61,201 bases of DNA from Ruegeria aquimaris (GTDB lineage: Bacteria; Pseudomonadota; Alphaproteobacteria; Rhodobacterales; Rhodobacteraceae): the NCBI RefSeq assembly GCF_025751555.1, contig NZ_JAOWLB010000024.1, forward strand, positions 1 to 61,201, given 5' to 3'. The position numbers and the translations under genes are program-made. Position 1 is the first letter of the stretch, and the number at the start of each line of letters is the position of its first letter. Positions 52,558 through 60,919 of this stretch are shown here, in pieces. Under the pieces are notes generated by a model that had not been told where the DNA came from, made no database searches, and was given only the letters and a program-made list of their open reading frames with translations.

Positions 52558-52571
52558 CTAACATTTGTTAG
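52558..52571 (-). promoter_or_regulatory. Operator site 6 (CTAAC-N4-GTTAG)
   Basis: CTAACATTTGTTAG, identical to sites 1 and 2, lies 38 bases upstream of the CoA-transferase ATG. On the minus strand TTGAAA (complement of 52575-52580) may be the -35, with TATTGA 17 bases on as a poor -10. The 130 bases further out to the LLM oxidoreductase gene hold no gene. Confidence 0.7.
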
Positions 52572-52707
52572 ATTTTCAAGACTGCAGATATCGCTTCGAA
52601 AAGTTGGCGGTTCGCAGAATTCATCAAAACAGATGGTATTTAACCCCCACCAACATACAGCCCACTGCCGGCGTGAATTCGGGTTGTTGTCGAATGTCTC
52701 TGCTTTC

Positions 52708-53742
52708 CTAAGAAAGCGCCTTGCGTACTTTCGGCGCGACACGGGTTCCGAAGAGTTCGATCGCCTGCATTAGGGCAGCGTGATCGACCGCGCCAATGGC
52801 CATCTGCAACAATATACGCGAAAAGCCGAAGAGTTCGTGAGCAGCAAGGATTTTGTCCACGACTTCATCTGGCGAGCCCAGGAACAACGATCCGCCGGGC
52901 GCTGCAGCAGCTTCGATCTGTTGTCGGCCCATCGGGGGCCAGCCACGTTCGGCCCCGAGCCGGGTCATCACCTCAGCATAGGTCGAGGCGAAGTTTTCCA
53001 GCGCCTGATCCCGTGTCCTGGCGACGAAACCGTGGAGGTTGAGCGATGTTTCAAGCCCGCCGGCATCATGCCCGGCTTGTGTGGCCGCACGACGATACAG
53101 GTCGAAAAGGGGCGCGAAGCGTGCCGGCTGCCCACCGATGATGCCGAGTGCGAGCGGTCGACCCATCTGACCGGCCCGCACCACGGATTCCGGCGTTCCC
53201 CCGACCGCAACCCAGATCGGCAGATTTTTCTGTACCGGGCGCGGGTAGACACCGCGTTGCGGAACCGGAACGGTATGCGTCGTGCCGGGCCAATCCAGGA
53301 TCTCATCATCGTTGGCTGCCAAAAGCTTTCCCAGCTTTTCAATGAAGAGCGCGTCGTAATCGTCCAGTTCCTGACCGAAAAGCGGAAAGCTTTCTATGAA
53401 CGATCCCCGCCCGACCATCACCTCGGCCCGCCCGCCCGACAAATTGTCAAGCGTGGAATACTGCTGAAACACACGGATGGGGTCTTCTGAGCCCAGCACC
53501 GTGACGGCGCTGGTCAGGCGAATGTGCCGGGTTCGGGTCGCGGCGGCGGCCAGCACCATCGCTGGCGCCGAGACGGCGTAATCGGCCCGGTGATGTTCGC
53601 CCAGCCCAAAGACGTCGAGTCCGACCTGATCGGCCAGTTCGATCTCTTCGACAAGGTGGCGCAGCCGGGTTTCGGGGGACACGGTCTCCTCCATTACCTG
53701 GCTCGTGCCGGCATCGCCAAAGGTGTAAAGCCCGATTTCCAT
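52708..53742 (-). CDS. LLM class flavin-dependent oxidoreductase (luciferase-like)
   Basis: This bacterial luciferase-like monooxygenase fold (TIM barrel) of 344 residues is FMN- or F420-dependent by family. It starts MEIGLYTFGDAG, has VFGLGEHHRADYAVSAPAMV (the EHH motif of the group) and GRGSFIESFPLFG, the usual phosphate-site region. The substrate cannot be told. It is the last gene of the minus-strand group with GST, NmrA and dioxygenase genes. Its stop codon lies in the loop of a small hairpin (GCTTTC/GAAAGC, 52702-52717). Confidence 0.86.
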   Translation of the reverse strand: MEIGLYTFGDAGTSQVMEETVSPETRLRHLVEEIELADQVGLDVFGLGEHHRADYAVSAPAMVLAAAATRTRHIRLTSAVTVLGSEDPIRVFQQYSTLDNLSGGRAEVMVGRGSFIESFPLFGQELDDYDALFIEKLGKLLAANDDEILDWPGTTHTVPVPQRGVYPRPVQKNLPIWVAVGGTPESVVRAGQMGRPLALGIIGGQPARFAPLFDLYRRAATQAGHDAGGLETSLNLHGFVARTRDQALENFASTYAEVMTRLGAERGWPPMGRQQIEAAAAPGGSLFLGSPDEVVDKILAAHELFGFSRILLQMAIGAVDHAALMQAIELFGTRVAPKVRKALS

Positions 53743-53765
53743 GTGATTCCATCCTTACGCATGGG

Positions 53766-54401
53766 TCAGAGCCCCAGGGTCGCGTTCAGCGGTGCCATCG
53801 CCTTCTGCCAGCTTTCCCGCGCCTCCAGCCGCTCGATCCAGGCGGCGACAGCAGGCCTGTCGTCAAGTGAGATCCCGGCCTGCCTGCGATACATGAAGGT
53901 TGTGGCCAGATAGAGATCTGCAAGGCTGAGGGTGCCCAGGATCCAGTCCTTCTCGGCCAGCCCCTGCTCCAGCACGTCGAGGAACTGATCGGAAGCCTTG
54001 CGCTCGGCCTCGATCACAGCAGCGTCCGGCTCGCCCATGCCGAACTTTTCCTTAAGAAACAACTCGAAGGACAGCTTCTGCATCGCAGGTCCTAGATGGA
54101 TCGCCTGCCACCAGGCCCATTGTTCCATCAGCCCGCGCGACTTCGGGTCGGCCGGAACCAGCCCTGCTTCCGGCCTCAGGCTGGCCAGATAGGCGCAGAT
54201 CGCGCGGGATTCCCACAGCACGAAATCCCCATCCTCAAGCACCGGCACCTTGGCGTTAGGATTGCGCGCCAGGAAGTCAGCGGCACGGTTGTCACCCTTG
54301 AAGACATCGACCTCGATGATTTCGAGGTCGGCCCCCAGTTCGAAGGCCACCGCACGCACGCGCAGGGCATTGGGCGAAAAGTTAGCGTTGTAGAGCCGCA
54401 T
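53766..54401 (-). CDS. Glutathione S-transferase
   Basis: The 211 residues have an N-terminal thioredoxin-like domain with MRLYNANFSPNALRVRAVAFEL (Ser9 as a likely glutathione-activating residue), NPNAKVPVLEDGDFVLWES (cis-Pro and the glutathione-binding ES pair), and a helical C-terminal domain with SLADLYLATT. It conjugates glutathione to electrophiles. It lies between the LLM oxidoreductase and the NmrA-type reductase. Confidence 0.9.
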   Translation of the reverse strand: MRLYNANFSPNALRVRAVAFELGADLEIIEVDVFKGDNRAADFLARNPNAKVPVLEDGDFVLWESRAICAYLASLRPEAGLVPADPKSRGLMEQWAWWQAIHLGPAMQKLSFELFLKEKFGMGEPDAAVIEAERKASDQFLDVLEQGLAEKDWILGTLSLADLYLATTFMYRRQAGISLDDRPAVAAWIERLEARESWQKAMAPLNATLGL

Positions 54402-54411
54402 GTCGATGCTC

Positions 54412-55308
54412 CTAACTCTGCGGGGCCAGCAGTGCGCCCCGGTTCGCCAGCAGGAAGTCGCGCACCGTCTGGCCCGGCTGGCCGGTCAGGGTGTTCAGGT
54501 CATCGCCCGCCACATCAAGATATCCCTGCGCAATCGCCTCGTCGAAAGAGACGAAGACCCGCGCCATGAATTCCGGCAACCCGTTGCCGATCATCGCTTG
54601 CACCAGATCCTCGGCAGGCAAGGCAATATAAGGAATATCCTTGCCAGCGACCTCGGACAGGATCGCCGCGACCTCGGCCTGGCTGACGGCTTGCGGCCCA
54701 GTAATATCAAGGGTCTGCTTGCCAGTGGACGTCATAAGCGCCGCCGCCGCCGCACGGGCGCAATCGGCGCGCGTGACATAGCCGGTCTTGCCTTCGGCAG
54801 CGGCGGCATAATGACTGCCCATTGCGATGCTCTGTGGGCCACCCATCAGCAGAAGGTCGGTATAAAGATTGTTGCGCAGAATTGTGTAATCGGCACCGCT
54901 TGCCGCGATCAGCTTTTCGGTTTCCTCATGGTCGGAAGAAAATCCGATCGGGCTGTCCGAAGCCGGGTTGGTGAGCGACGTATAGACGATATGATTAACA
55001 CCCGCCGCCTTTGCCGCCGCGACGGCATTGGAATGGGCAACCAGCCTCTTGCCTGGTTCAAGATCGTCGGTCGAGATGATGAGAAGGCGCTTGCCACCTG
55101 CGAAAGCGGCTTCAAGCGACGCCGGATCGTTGAAATCGCCTTGGCGCGTCTCGACGCCCTTTGCCTGCAGATCGGCCACCTTTTCTGGATTGCGCGACAC
55201 CGCAACAATCGGACTGGCGCCGGCCTCGACCAGCAGTTCGACGACCTGCCGACCGAGCTGGCCGGAAGCGCCGGTAACGACAAGGGGTCCGTTTTGAATA
55301 TTGCTCAT
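54412..55308 (-). CDS. NmrA/SDR-a type NAD(P)H:quinone oxidoreductase-like protein
   Basis: This atypical SDR of 298 residues has an N-terminal VTGASGQLGRQVVELL dinucleotide site and no YxxxK motif, like QorB/YtfG quinone reductases. It probably reduces quinones with NADPH or senses redox state. The first residues (MSNIQNGPL) follow GAGATAAACC. It is 10 bases from GST and belongs to the group divergent from the HxlR regulator, whose family often controls quinone reductases. Confidence 0.83.
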   Translation of the reverse strand: MSNIQNGPLVVTGASGQLGRQVVELLVEAGASPIVAVSRNPEKVADLQAKGVETRQGDFNDPASLEAAFAGGKRLLIISTDDLEPGKRLVAHSNAVAAAKAAGVNHIVYTSLTNPASDSPIGFSSDHEETEKLIAASGADYTILRNNLYTDLLLMGGPQSIAMGSHYAAAAEGKTGYVTRADCARAAAAALMTSTGKQTLDITGPQAVSQAEVAAILSEVAGKDIPYIALPAEDLVQAMIGNGLPEFMARVFVSFDEAIAQGYLDVAGDDLNTLTGQPGQTVRDFLLANRGALLAPQS

Positions 55309-55353
55309 GGTTTATCTCCTATGAAGTGATGTCAGGTGATGGGCCGTCTGCCC

Positions 55354-55851
55354 TTATCCGTGGATTTGGATGGGTGCAGGGTTCGCCAGCTTGCCGCGGG
55401 CGAAGCCCCAACTGGTGTGCAAAACCCGCAGCATCACATCAATCTCGGCCTCGTCGCGCGGGGCGAAAGCCATGACCGCGTTGGCCGGAATGACGCCTTG
55501 CCGCGCCATCGGATGCGACTCACCCCAGCCCTTGGCGATCAGCTCCTCGACCACCGGCAGCGGCAACATCAGATGCGACGAGCCATCATAGCCAGGGTGC
55601 ACGTGAGCAAATTCGCGACCGATCATGAAGGCCTCGCGCGGGCCGCAGGCGTGCGCGTGTGGCAGTACCAGCGCCTCGGCGCCCGGCACCGAGATGCCGG
55701 AAGGGCGGCGTTCGACGAAAGGAAGTTCGAAGGCGCGGCGCTTGAACTCCGCGTGGATCTCGGGCGGCGAGTTCTGACTCACCTGTTCATGGGGGGCGCA
55801 GTCGGTGGTCGTCGGACGCGGACCTGAGCGCGACGGCAATTCGAAACTCAT
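55354..55851 (-). CDS. Luciferase domain protein (DUF5519-like)
   Basis: This protein of 165 residues has the conserved HVHPGYDGSSHLMLPL, GWGESHPMA and FAPRDEAEIDVML, which I recognise as the small 'luciferase domain' family of unknown function. No signal peptide is seen. The start is ATG 55851, four bases after the dioxygenase gene; the frame runs further upstream, within that gene. The role is unknown. Confidence 0.75.
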   Translation of the reverse strand: MSFELPSRSGPRPTTTDCAPHEQVSQNSPPEIHAEFKRRAFELPFVERRPSGISVPGAEALVLPHAHACGPREAFMIGREFAHVHPGYDGSSHLMLPLPVVEELIAKGWGESHPMARQGVIPANAVMAFAPRDEAEIDVMLRVLHTSWGFARGKLANPAPIQIHG

Positions 55852-55855
55852 GGTG

Positions 55856-56671
55856 TCACCCGAACCGGAAGGCGCTTTCCACCGCGCCCATGACATGATC
55901 TTCCAGCGTCTTGGTGCCGCGATCCTCCCCGGCTGCCCCGGCCACAACATGCAGCGGGATGAGGTGTTCCTCGCGCGGGTTGGCCTCGCGCGCTCCAGGG
56001 GCCTGATCCCATGTCGCCAGCATCGCGTCGCGTCGGACGGGATCGCCCTGCGTGACAGCGTCTGTCAGCCACCGATCAAAGTCGGTCCCCGCGACAGGTC
56101 CGGTCGCGCCCCCGCGCATTGCCCGCATCATCACGCCCATGTTGTGATAAGTGTTGCCCGACCCGATGATCAGAACCCCCTCGTCGCGGAGGGGCGCCAG
56201 TGCCCGGCCCGCCGCCAGATGCGCCTCCGGGTCGAGGTCGGCGCGCAGGGAAAGTTGGACTGTGGGAATGTCGGCCTCCGGGAACGCCACCTTCAGTGGC
56301 ACGAATACCCCATGATCGTAACCGCGTGCCGGGTCTACGCCCGTCTTGAACCCTGCACCTTCCAGAAGGTCGCGCACACGGGTGGCCAGCGCGGGATCGC
56401 CCGGCGCTGGCCAGGTCAGTTGATAGGTATGCGGCGGAAATCCGTTATAGTCGAACAGCAACGGCGGCGCGGGGTTGGTCTGAACGGTAAAGACCCGTTC
56501 CTCCCAGTGGCCCGAAATCACCAGGAGCGCCTTGGGCCTTACCGGCAGGTCCGCCGGGAAAGCCTCAAGGAACCGGCGCTGCCGGTCCCAGGTGTCGGGC
56601 GGGTTCCAGTCCATGAAAAAGCACGGCCCGCCTCCGTGAGGAAGAAATACCGCAGGTTGCCTGTCCGTCAT
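55856..56671 (-). CDS. DODA-type extradiol dioxygenase (class III)
   Basis: This LigB-like protein has 271 residues. It has the metal His in LPHGGGPCFFM (His12), another in VISGHWEERVF, and YDHGVFVPLKVAFPEADIP, all typical of 4,5-DOPA dioxygenase/YgiD. It opens catechol-type rings with Fe or Zn bound. It is placed between the luciferase-domain protein and a DoxX-like protein. In Bacillus subtilis a DoxX protein and a dioxygenase (catDE) are controlled by an HxlR-type regulator, a similar grouping. Confidence 0.85.
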   Translation of the reverse strand: MTDRQPAVFLPHGGGPCFFMDWNPPDTWDRQRRFLEAFPADLPVRPKALLVISGHWEERVFTVQTNPAPPLLFDYNGFPPHTYQLTWPAPGDPALATRVRDLLEGAGFKTGVDPARGYDHGVFVPLKVAFPEADIPTVQLSLRADLDPEAHLAAGRALAPLRDEGVLIIGSGNTYHNMGVMMRAMRGGATGPVAGTDFDRWLTDAVTQGDPVRRDAMLATWDQAPGAREANPREEHLIPLHVVAGAAGEDRGTKTLEDHVMGAVESAFRFG

Positions 56672-56731
56672 GTCATCATCCTTTCCATATCCGGGCGCAG
56701 CGGAACGCCCCCGATGCCGCGCGGGGTCCGA

Positions 56732-57097
56732 TCAATTTGCCGCAGCGGAGAATGCCGGAGCATAGGCCGATTTGACGGCGCGCACGCGGTTTGCGGTCAG
56801 CCACGACACGATCAGGAGAATCCAGGCCACTACAGCAGGTGGCCAGCCCGGATCGCCCGCGCCAACATGTGCCCCGAAGGCCAGCATCGCCGAGGGGCGC
56901 CACAGGATGATCACCGCGCCGATGATTTTCAGGATCGCCAGCGGCCAGATGATGTAGGTGGGATAGCCCAGCACCTCGCGATACATGCCCACGACCATGT
57001 CATAGGACGAGATGTAGAAACCCGCGCCGCCCAGATAGACCAGCCCCACAAGCCCGGTCGCGATCCAGTAGACATACCGTACTGTCTTGTCATTCAT
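56732..57097 (-). CDS. DoxX-like membrane protein
   Basis: This small membrane protein of 121 residues has four predicted transmembrane helices and the motif IIWPLAILKIIGAVIILW typical of the DoxX-like family. The function is not certain; family members are often linked to oxidative or quinone stress. ATG 57097 lies 132 bases from the divergent HxlR gene. It is the first gene of the minus-strand stress group. Confidence 0.78.
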   Translation of the reverse strand: MNDKTVRYVYWIATGLVGLVYLGGAGFYISSYDMVVGMYREVLGYPTYIIWPLAILKIIGAVIILWRPSAMLAFGAHVGAGDPGWPPAVVAWILLIVSWLTANRVRAVKSAYAPAFSAAAN

Positions 57098-57186
57098 TGC
57101 TATTCTCCTAGCGGTCCCCAACTTGAGCATCGATCTTTTCCGCTGTAAGTGTGTTTAAAGACCATGCTTCTGAAACGTAAGTAGGC

Positions 57187-57196
57187 ACTTTAAAGT
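57187..57196. promoter_or_regulatory. Candidate HxlR operator palindrome
   Basis: ACTTTAAAGT is a perfect ten-base palindrome 33 bases before the HxlR ATG, in the divergent interval. A related TGTTTAAAGA occurs about 31 bases upstream, and GTAAGT precedes both. Two such elements fit HxlR-type binding near their own promoters, but this is position-based inference. Confidence 0.4.
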
Positions 57197-57229
57197 AACC
57201 GACCTCCTTTAGCCGAGAGGAACGCCGCA

Positions 57230-57583
57230 ATGAAAACCGTCCTTCCCCCATCCTGCCCAATGGAATCATTGCTGAGGGTCATTACCGGCCCCTGGACGAT
57301 TTACATCCTGTGGGTCCTGTCCGAGCAGGGGCCGCAGCGTTTCGGCGCGATCAAACGCCTGGTGCCCGGTATTTCCACGCGGGTGCTGACCGAAAGGCTG
57401 CGAATGCTGGAACATTCCGGCGTTGTCTGGCGCGAGCAGGCGATGACTATCCCACCCGCCGTCACCTACGGACTCACCGAGCGCGGGGCCGAGTTGCGCG
57501 GCGTTCTCGATAAGCTTGGCGCCATCGCGCGACGCTGGGAGGCCGAAGGTGCCTTTGCCAAGGCTTCGCCTGCGGCGGAATGA
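57230..57583 (+). CDS. HxlR family transcriptional regulator
   Basis: The 117 residues form a winged helix (LRVITGPWTIYILWVLSEQGPQRFGAIKRL, VLTERLRMLEHSGVVWRE). A single Cys at position 9 (PPSCPMESL) lies where YodB/HypR-type members carry the redox-sensing Cys. It probably represses the divergent DoxX-dioxygenase-NmrA-GST genes and responds to quinones or aldehydes. GAGAGGAACG precedes the ATG. Confidence 0.88.
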   Translation: MKTVLPPSCPMESLLRVITGPWTIYILWVLSEQGPQRFGAIKRLVPGISTRVLTERLRMLEHSGVVWREQAMTIPPAVTYGLTERGAELRGVLDKLGAIARRWEAEGAFAKASPAAE

Positions 57584-57631
57584 CGGCGCGCAATTCTTCC
57601 GCCGGAAGGCAATGCACTGCTTGTCCGTGCA

Positions 57632-57647
57632 GCCTTTATGAAAAGGC
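57632..57647. terminator. Weak hairpin between the convergent hxlR-type and patatin genes
   Basis: GCCTTT and AAAGGC pair around ATGA with T and A ends, overlapping the patatin stop region. It may be a short bidirectional terminator. Six pairs only. Confidence 0.3.
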
Positions 57648-58544
57648 CCGGCGCTCTACGAGAACGCGAGGTAAGCGATCCTTCATCGCGGCGTAACCCT
57701 GTTCGATGGCGGTTTCGGCCTCATGGAACGCGAGAACGTTCAGATGTGACAGGTTCAGATCGACCATCACGTTCGGTGGATCGCCGGCAAGGCGACTACG
57801 GCGGATCTGGTCGATCATCACGTCGAGTGCCGTTGACAACACCTCGATATATCCCGGAGGCTGAGGTGCCGCTTCCGAGCCCTTCGCCAGATAGGCTGCC
57901 GCAACGGGCTGGAACTGCCGTGGCAGCTGGCCGATCAGCACCTCGGCGTTGACCTGTGGCAGCAGGCCGCGCCGGGAAGAACTGCTGTGCGAGGAAAGAT
58001 TGCCGGCATTCGGATCGACGGCAATGACGATATCAACCCCGAGCGCACGGCAGGCCGAGACAGGGATCGGATTGCTCATGCCGCCGTCCATCAGCCAGTG
58101 GTTGCCGTGGCGGACCGGCGTGAATATACCGGGAATGGCGATCGAGGCCCGAACCGCGGGCAGCAGGGCGCCATCGCGCAGCCACACTTCGCGCCCACGG
58201 TAAAGATCGGTGGTGACCGCGATGAAGGGCCGGTCGAGATCGGCGAAGCCGGGGCGCAGGCCGAGTGTCTCCAAATTCTGCAGGACCGTGTTTCCGGCCA
58301 CCAGCCCTCCGGCCCGCAAGTCGAGGTCGATCATCCGCGCCATCGAGAAGGGCGTGACCGTGCGCGCGAAATCCTCCAGCCGGTCGAGCGCCCCCGAGCA
58401 ATACGCGGCCCCGACAAGCGCGCCCATCGAGGTGCCCGCCACGACATCCGGACGCATCCCTGCGTCTTCTAACGCCCGCAGCACACCGATATGCGACCAA
58501 CCGCGTGCGCCGCCGCTACCAAGGGCCAGCCCGATCCGAACCAT
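57636..58544 (-). CDS. Patatin-like phospholipase (RssA-like)
   Basis: This lipid acyl hydrolase has 302 residues. GSGGARG near the N terminus forms the oxyanion hole, GTSMG holds the nucleophilic Ser, and LMDGGMSNPIPV supplies the catalytic Asp (DGG). It is a single-domain bacterial patatin without a signal peptide. It ends the three-gene minus group with the UbiB-like kinase (gap 9 bases), so its lipid substrate may be linked to membrane or storage lipid turnover. Confidence 0.9.
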   Translation of the reverse strand: MVRIGLALGSGGARGWSHIGVLRALEDAGMRPDVVAGTSMGALVGAAYCSGALDRLEDFARTVTPFSMARMIDLDLRAGGLVAGNTVLQNLETLGLRPGFADLDRPFIAVTTDLYRGREVWLRDGALLPAVRASIAIPGIFTPVRHGNHWLMDGGMSNPIPVSACRALGVDIVIAVDPNAGNLSSHSSSSRRGLLPQVNAEVLIGQLPRQFQPVAAAYLAKGSEAAPQPPGYIEVLSTALDVMIDQIRRSRLAGDPPNVMVDLNLSHLNVLAFHEAETAIEQGYAAMKDRLPRVLVERRAFS

Positions 58545-58553
58545 GCGCTCCCC

Positions 58554-60224
58554 CTACTTCCGACCGTTGCGCCAGATCGACCAAAAGAGGACGAGACCGC
58601 CGATCACCGCCCCGAAGAACCCCAGCATCGCGAAGCTGGCCAATCCGACCGGCAGGTCCGCCCCCGAAGCCGCCGTCACGATTGAGGAGCCGACGGTCAG
58701 CGCTGCCACGATCACCGCAAGCGTCAGATGCGTGAGTGACTGGCGCATTTTCTCGACGATCTGCTCGATCTCGGCCAGTTCCACCCGAAATCCCAGCCGA
58801 CCGCGCCGCGCTGCGTCCAGAATCTGCGTCAGATCGCCCGGCAGGCGCGCGGCTAGCCGGGCGCTTTCTCCAAGGCTGTCCCGGGCAGTGCGTGCCAATG
58901 CCTCGGGGCCGTGGCGCAGCCAGACCAGCCGTTCGAGAATCGGCCGCGCGGCGGCGACCATGTCAAAATCGGGGTCGAGCTGCCGCCCCATCCCGTCCAG
59001 TGAGACGAAGGCCTTGACCAGTAGCGTCAGGTCAGGCGGTAGGGCTAGATTGTGTGTGCGCATCAAGGCGGTCACGTCGAAGACGAGCTCGGAGAGATTC
59101 AACGCACCGATCGGCAGCCCGTGCACCCGGTCGATGAACCCCTCGATCCGCACCTCCAGCGACGGATCGTCTTGTCCATCGGCCCCTGCCCAGTCGCGCA
59201 AGATCCGCGTAACCCGGTCGGGTCGCCGCTCGACAATTCCGTAGAGCAGATCGACCAATTCGTCGCGGCGCCGGCGCGACAGGTGCCCGACCATGCCGAA
59301 GTCGATGAATACGAGTTGATTGTCGGGAAGGTAGAATACGTTGCCGGCGTGCGGATCAGCGTGAAAGAAGCGTTCCTCAAGGATCATGTGGAGAACAGCA
59401 TCTGCCCCGCGCGCGGCGATCCGCTTCAGGTCCAGCCCGGCGGCGCGCGCAGCTGTCAGATCGCCGCCTGGAATGCCCTTTACTCGCGCCTGAACATTCA
59501 TGACCTCGCAAGTCCACTCCCAGAACACAGGCGGCACATGGATCCCGTCCCGGTCGCGGAACCCGGCGGACACCCGCTCGGCATTGCGACATTCGCTGGC
59601 CAGATCCATCTCTGCGCGTATCGAGCGGGCGAATTCGTCCAGGATTTCGTGCGGGTGATAGCGCGCGATCTCGGGCCATTCGGCAAGTGCCACGCCGACG
59701 GCATGGCGCAGCAGCCGCAGGTCGGCCTCGATCACCCGGCGGATGCCGGGGCGGCGAATCTTGAGGATTACCTCCTCGCCCGAGGGCAGCCGCGCGCCAT
59801 GCACCTGCGCGATTGAACCCGCGGCCAGGGGTTCGGTGTCGATCCGGGCGAAGATCTCCGATAACGGTTGACCCAGTTCGGCCTCGACCTCGGCGGCGAG
59901 TTCTGAAAATGGCACGGTGGGCACCCGATCGCGCAGGCGTTCTAGCTCCGCGATGACATCAGGCTCGAAGAGGTCGATCCGGGTGGACAGGATCTGCCCC
60001 AGCTTGACGAATGTCGGCCCCATTTCTTCTAACGCTCGGCGCAGCCGCTCAGCTGAGGTCAAGCCGTCGCTATCGGCATCACCGGTTCTCAGCGATCCGG
60101 GTTTGAGCCACCGGCGCGAGAGGCCGGCGCGCTCCAGCATCTCGGAAAAGCCGTATCGCGCCATAACCGTGACCAGATCGCCGAGCCGCCGCAGATCGGG
60201 CGCGACACCCTGTGCAGCGGTCAT
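58554..60224 (-). CDS. ABC1/UbiB family atypical kinase
   Basis: This atypical protein-kinase-like ATPase has 556 residues. The KxGQ motif appears in FVKLGQILSTRIDL, then the Ala-rich loop SIAQVHGARLPSGEEVILK, catalytic DPHAGNVFYLP and the metal-binding FIDFGMVG. Two transmembrane helices close the protein (LAVIVAALTVGSSIV and FAMLGFFGAVIGGLVLFW). UbiB proteins support ubiquinone biosynthesis or lipid handling. Its partners here, a patatin and a phasin-like protein, point to lipid metabolism rather than a ubi operon. Confidence 0.9.
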   Translation of the reverse strand: MTAAQGVAPDLRRLGDLVTVMARYGFSEMLERAGLSRRWLKPGSLRTGDADSDGLTSAERLRRALEEMGPTFVKLGQILSTRIDLFEPDVIAELERLRDRVPTVPFSELAAEVEAELGQPLSEIFARIDTEPLAAGSIAQVHGARLPSGEEVILKIRRPGIRRVIEADLRLLRHAVGVALAEWPEIARYHPHEILDEFARSIRAEMDLASECRNAERVSAGFRDRDGIHVPPVFWEWTCEVMNVQARVKGIPGGDLTAARAAGLDLKRIAARGADAVLHMILEERFFHADPHAGNVFYLPDNQLVFIDFGMVGHLSRRRRDELVDLLYGIVERRPDRVTRILRDWAGADGQDDPSLEVRIEGFIDRVHGLPIGALNLSELVFDVTALMRTHNLALPPDLTLLVKAFVSLDGMGRQLDPDFDMVAAARPILERLVWLRHGPEALARTARDSLGESARLAARLPGDLTQILDAARRGRLGFRVELAEIEQIVEKMRQSLTHLTLAVIVAALTVGSSIVTAASGADLPVGLASFAMLGFFGAVIGGLVLFWSIWRNGRK

Positions 60225-60226
60225 GC

Positions 60227-60919
60227 TCAGGCATCCTCTTCGGGCGGCTCCGTCCGGTCCTTGTCATGCCTAGGCCCCAGAGCATCGGCCAACCCGGCAA
60301 GGATGCCGCTGCCGATCGCGGCGATGGTTGCCGCGCCGGCCCGCGCCGTATGGGCAAGGTCTCCGGGCCTTGGCGGGACATGTGGAGCATTGGGCCGTTC
60401 TAACGCCGCGAGCGCCTCGCGCACCGCAGCGCCGGTCCGCGTGCCGGTGCGCCGCAGATGTTCGGCCAGATCGCCGATAATGCGCGCCGAGACTTTTGTC
60501 CCGCTTTTCACTACCGAGGCGAGCGCCTCGAAATAGAGCCGGTCCAGTGTGGCCAGGTCATCGACGGCGCGCCTCAGATCCTGTTCGGAAAACGCGGCTG
60601 CCTGGCTGCGCGCCTCTTCAATGGCCAGCTTCGTGGCCATAGCAGCACGTTCCAGCGCATCGTCGATCCCGTCAACTGTCTGCCGAAGCGCCTCAACACT
60701 TTCGGCCCCGTCTCCCGGCACGGCCTCCGCTGCCCCTTCAAGGACAGAGCGCACGACATCGCGGACCTGACCTTCTTCCAGAGACCGGTTCGACAGTGCG
60801 CGCATCACCACATCGCGCACCGCCTCGCGAGTGGCCTGAGGCCCCTCGACCGCCTCGCGCCCTTGCCGCCGGAGATCGGAGGCATCGGTTTGCGGCCCCT
60901 TTTCGACTTCCTCTGTCAT
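60227..60919 (-). CDS. Alanine-rich helical protein of unknown function (possibly DUF6781)
   Basis: The 230 residues are rich in Ala, Arg and Glu and form several amphipathic helices, with a Gly/Ala-rich hydrophobic stretch near the C terminus (GAATIAAIGSGILAGLADALG). The pattern is phasin-like, and I associate such proteins with the DUF6781 family, but this is recall and not firm. ATG 60919 follows GAAGGGAAG; the longer upstream frame lacks a site. It is two bases from the UbiB-like gene, so the two are coupled. Confidence 0.65.
   Translation of the reverse strand: MTEEVEKGPQTDASDLRRQGREAVEGPQATREAVRDVVMRALSNRSLEEGQVRDVVRSVLEGAAEAVPGDGAESVEALRQTVDGIDDALERAAMATKLAIEEARSQAAAFSEQDLRRAVDDLATLDRLYFEALASVVKSGTKVSARIIGDLAEHLRRTGTRTGAAVREALAALERPNAPHVPPRPGDLAHTARAGAATIAAIGSGILAGLADALGPRHDKDRTEPPEEDA

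Noticed and set aside
58460-60400. TTCTAACGC sequences at about 58468, 60028 and 60400
   Set aside because: Half-sites only, within coding sequence, with no GTTAG partner.
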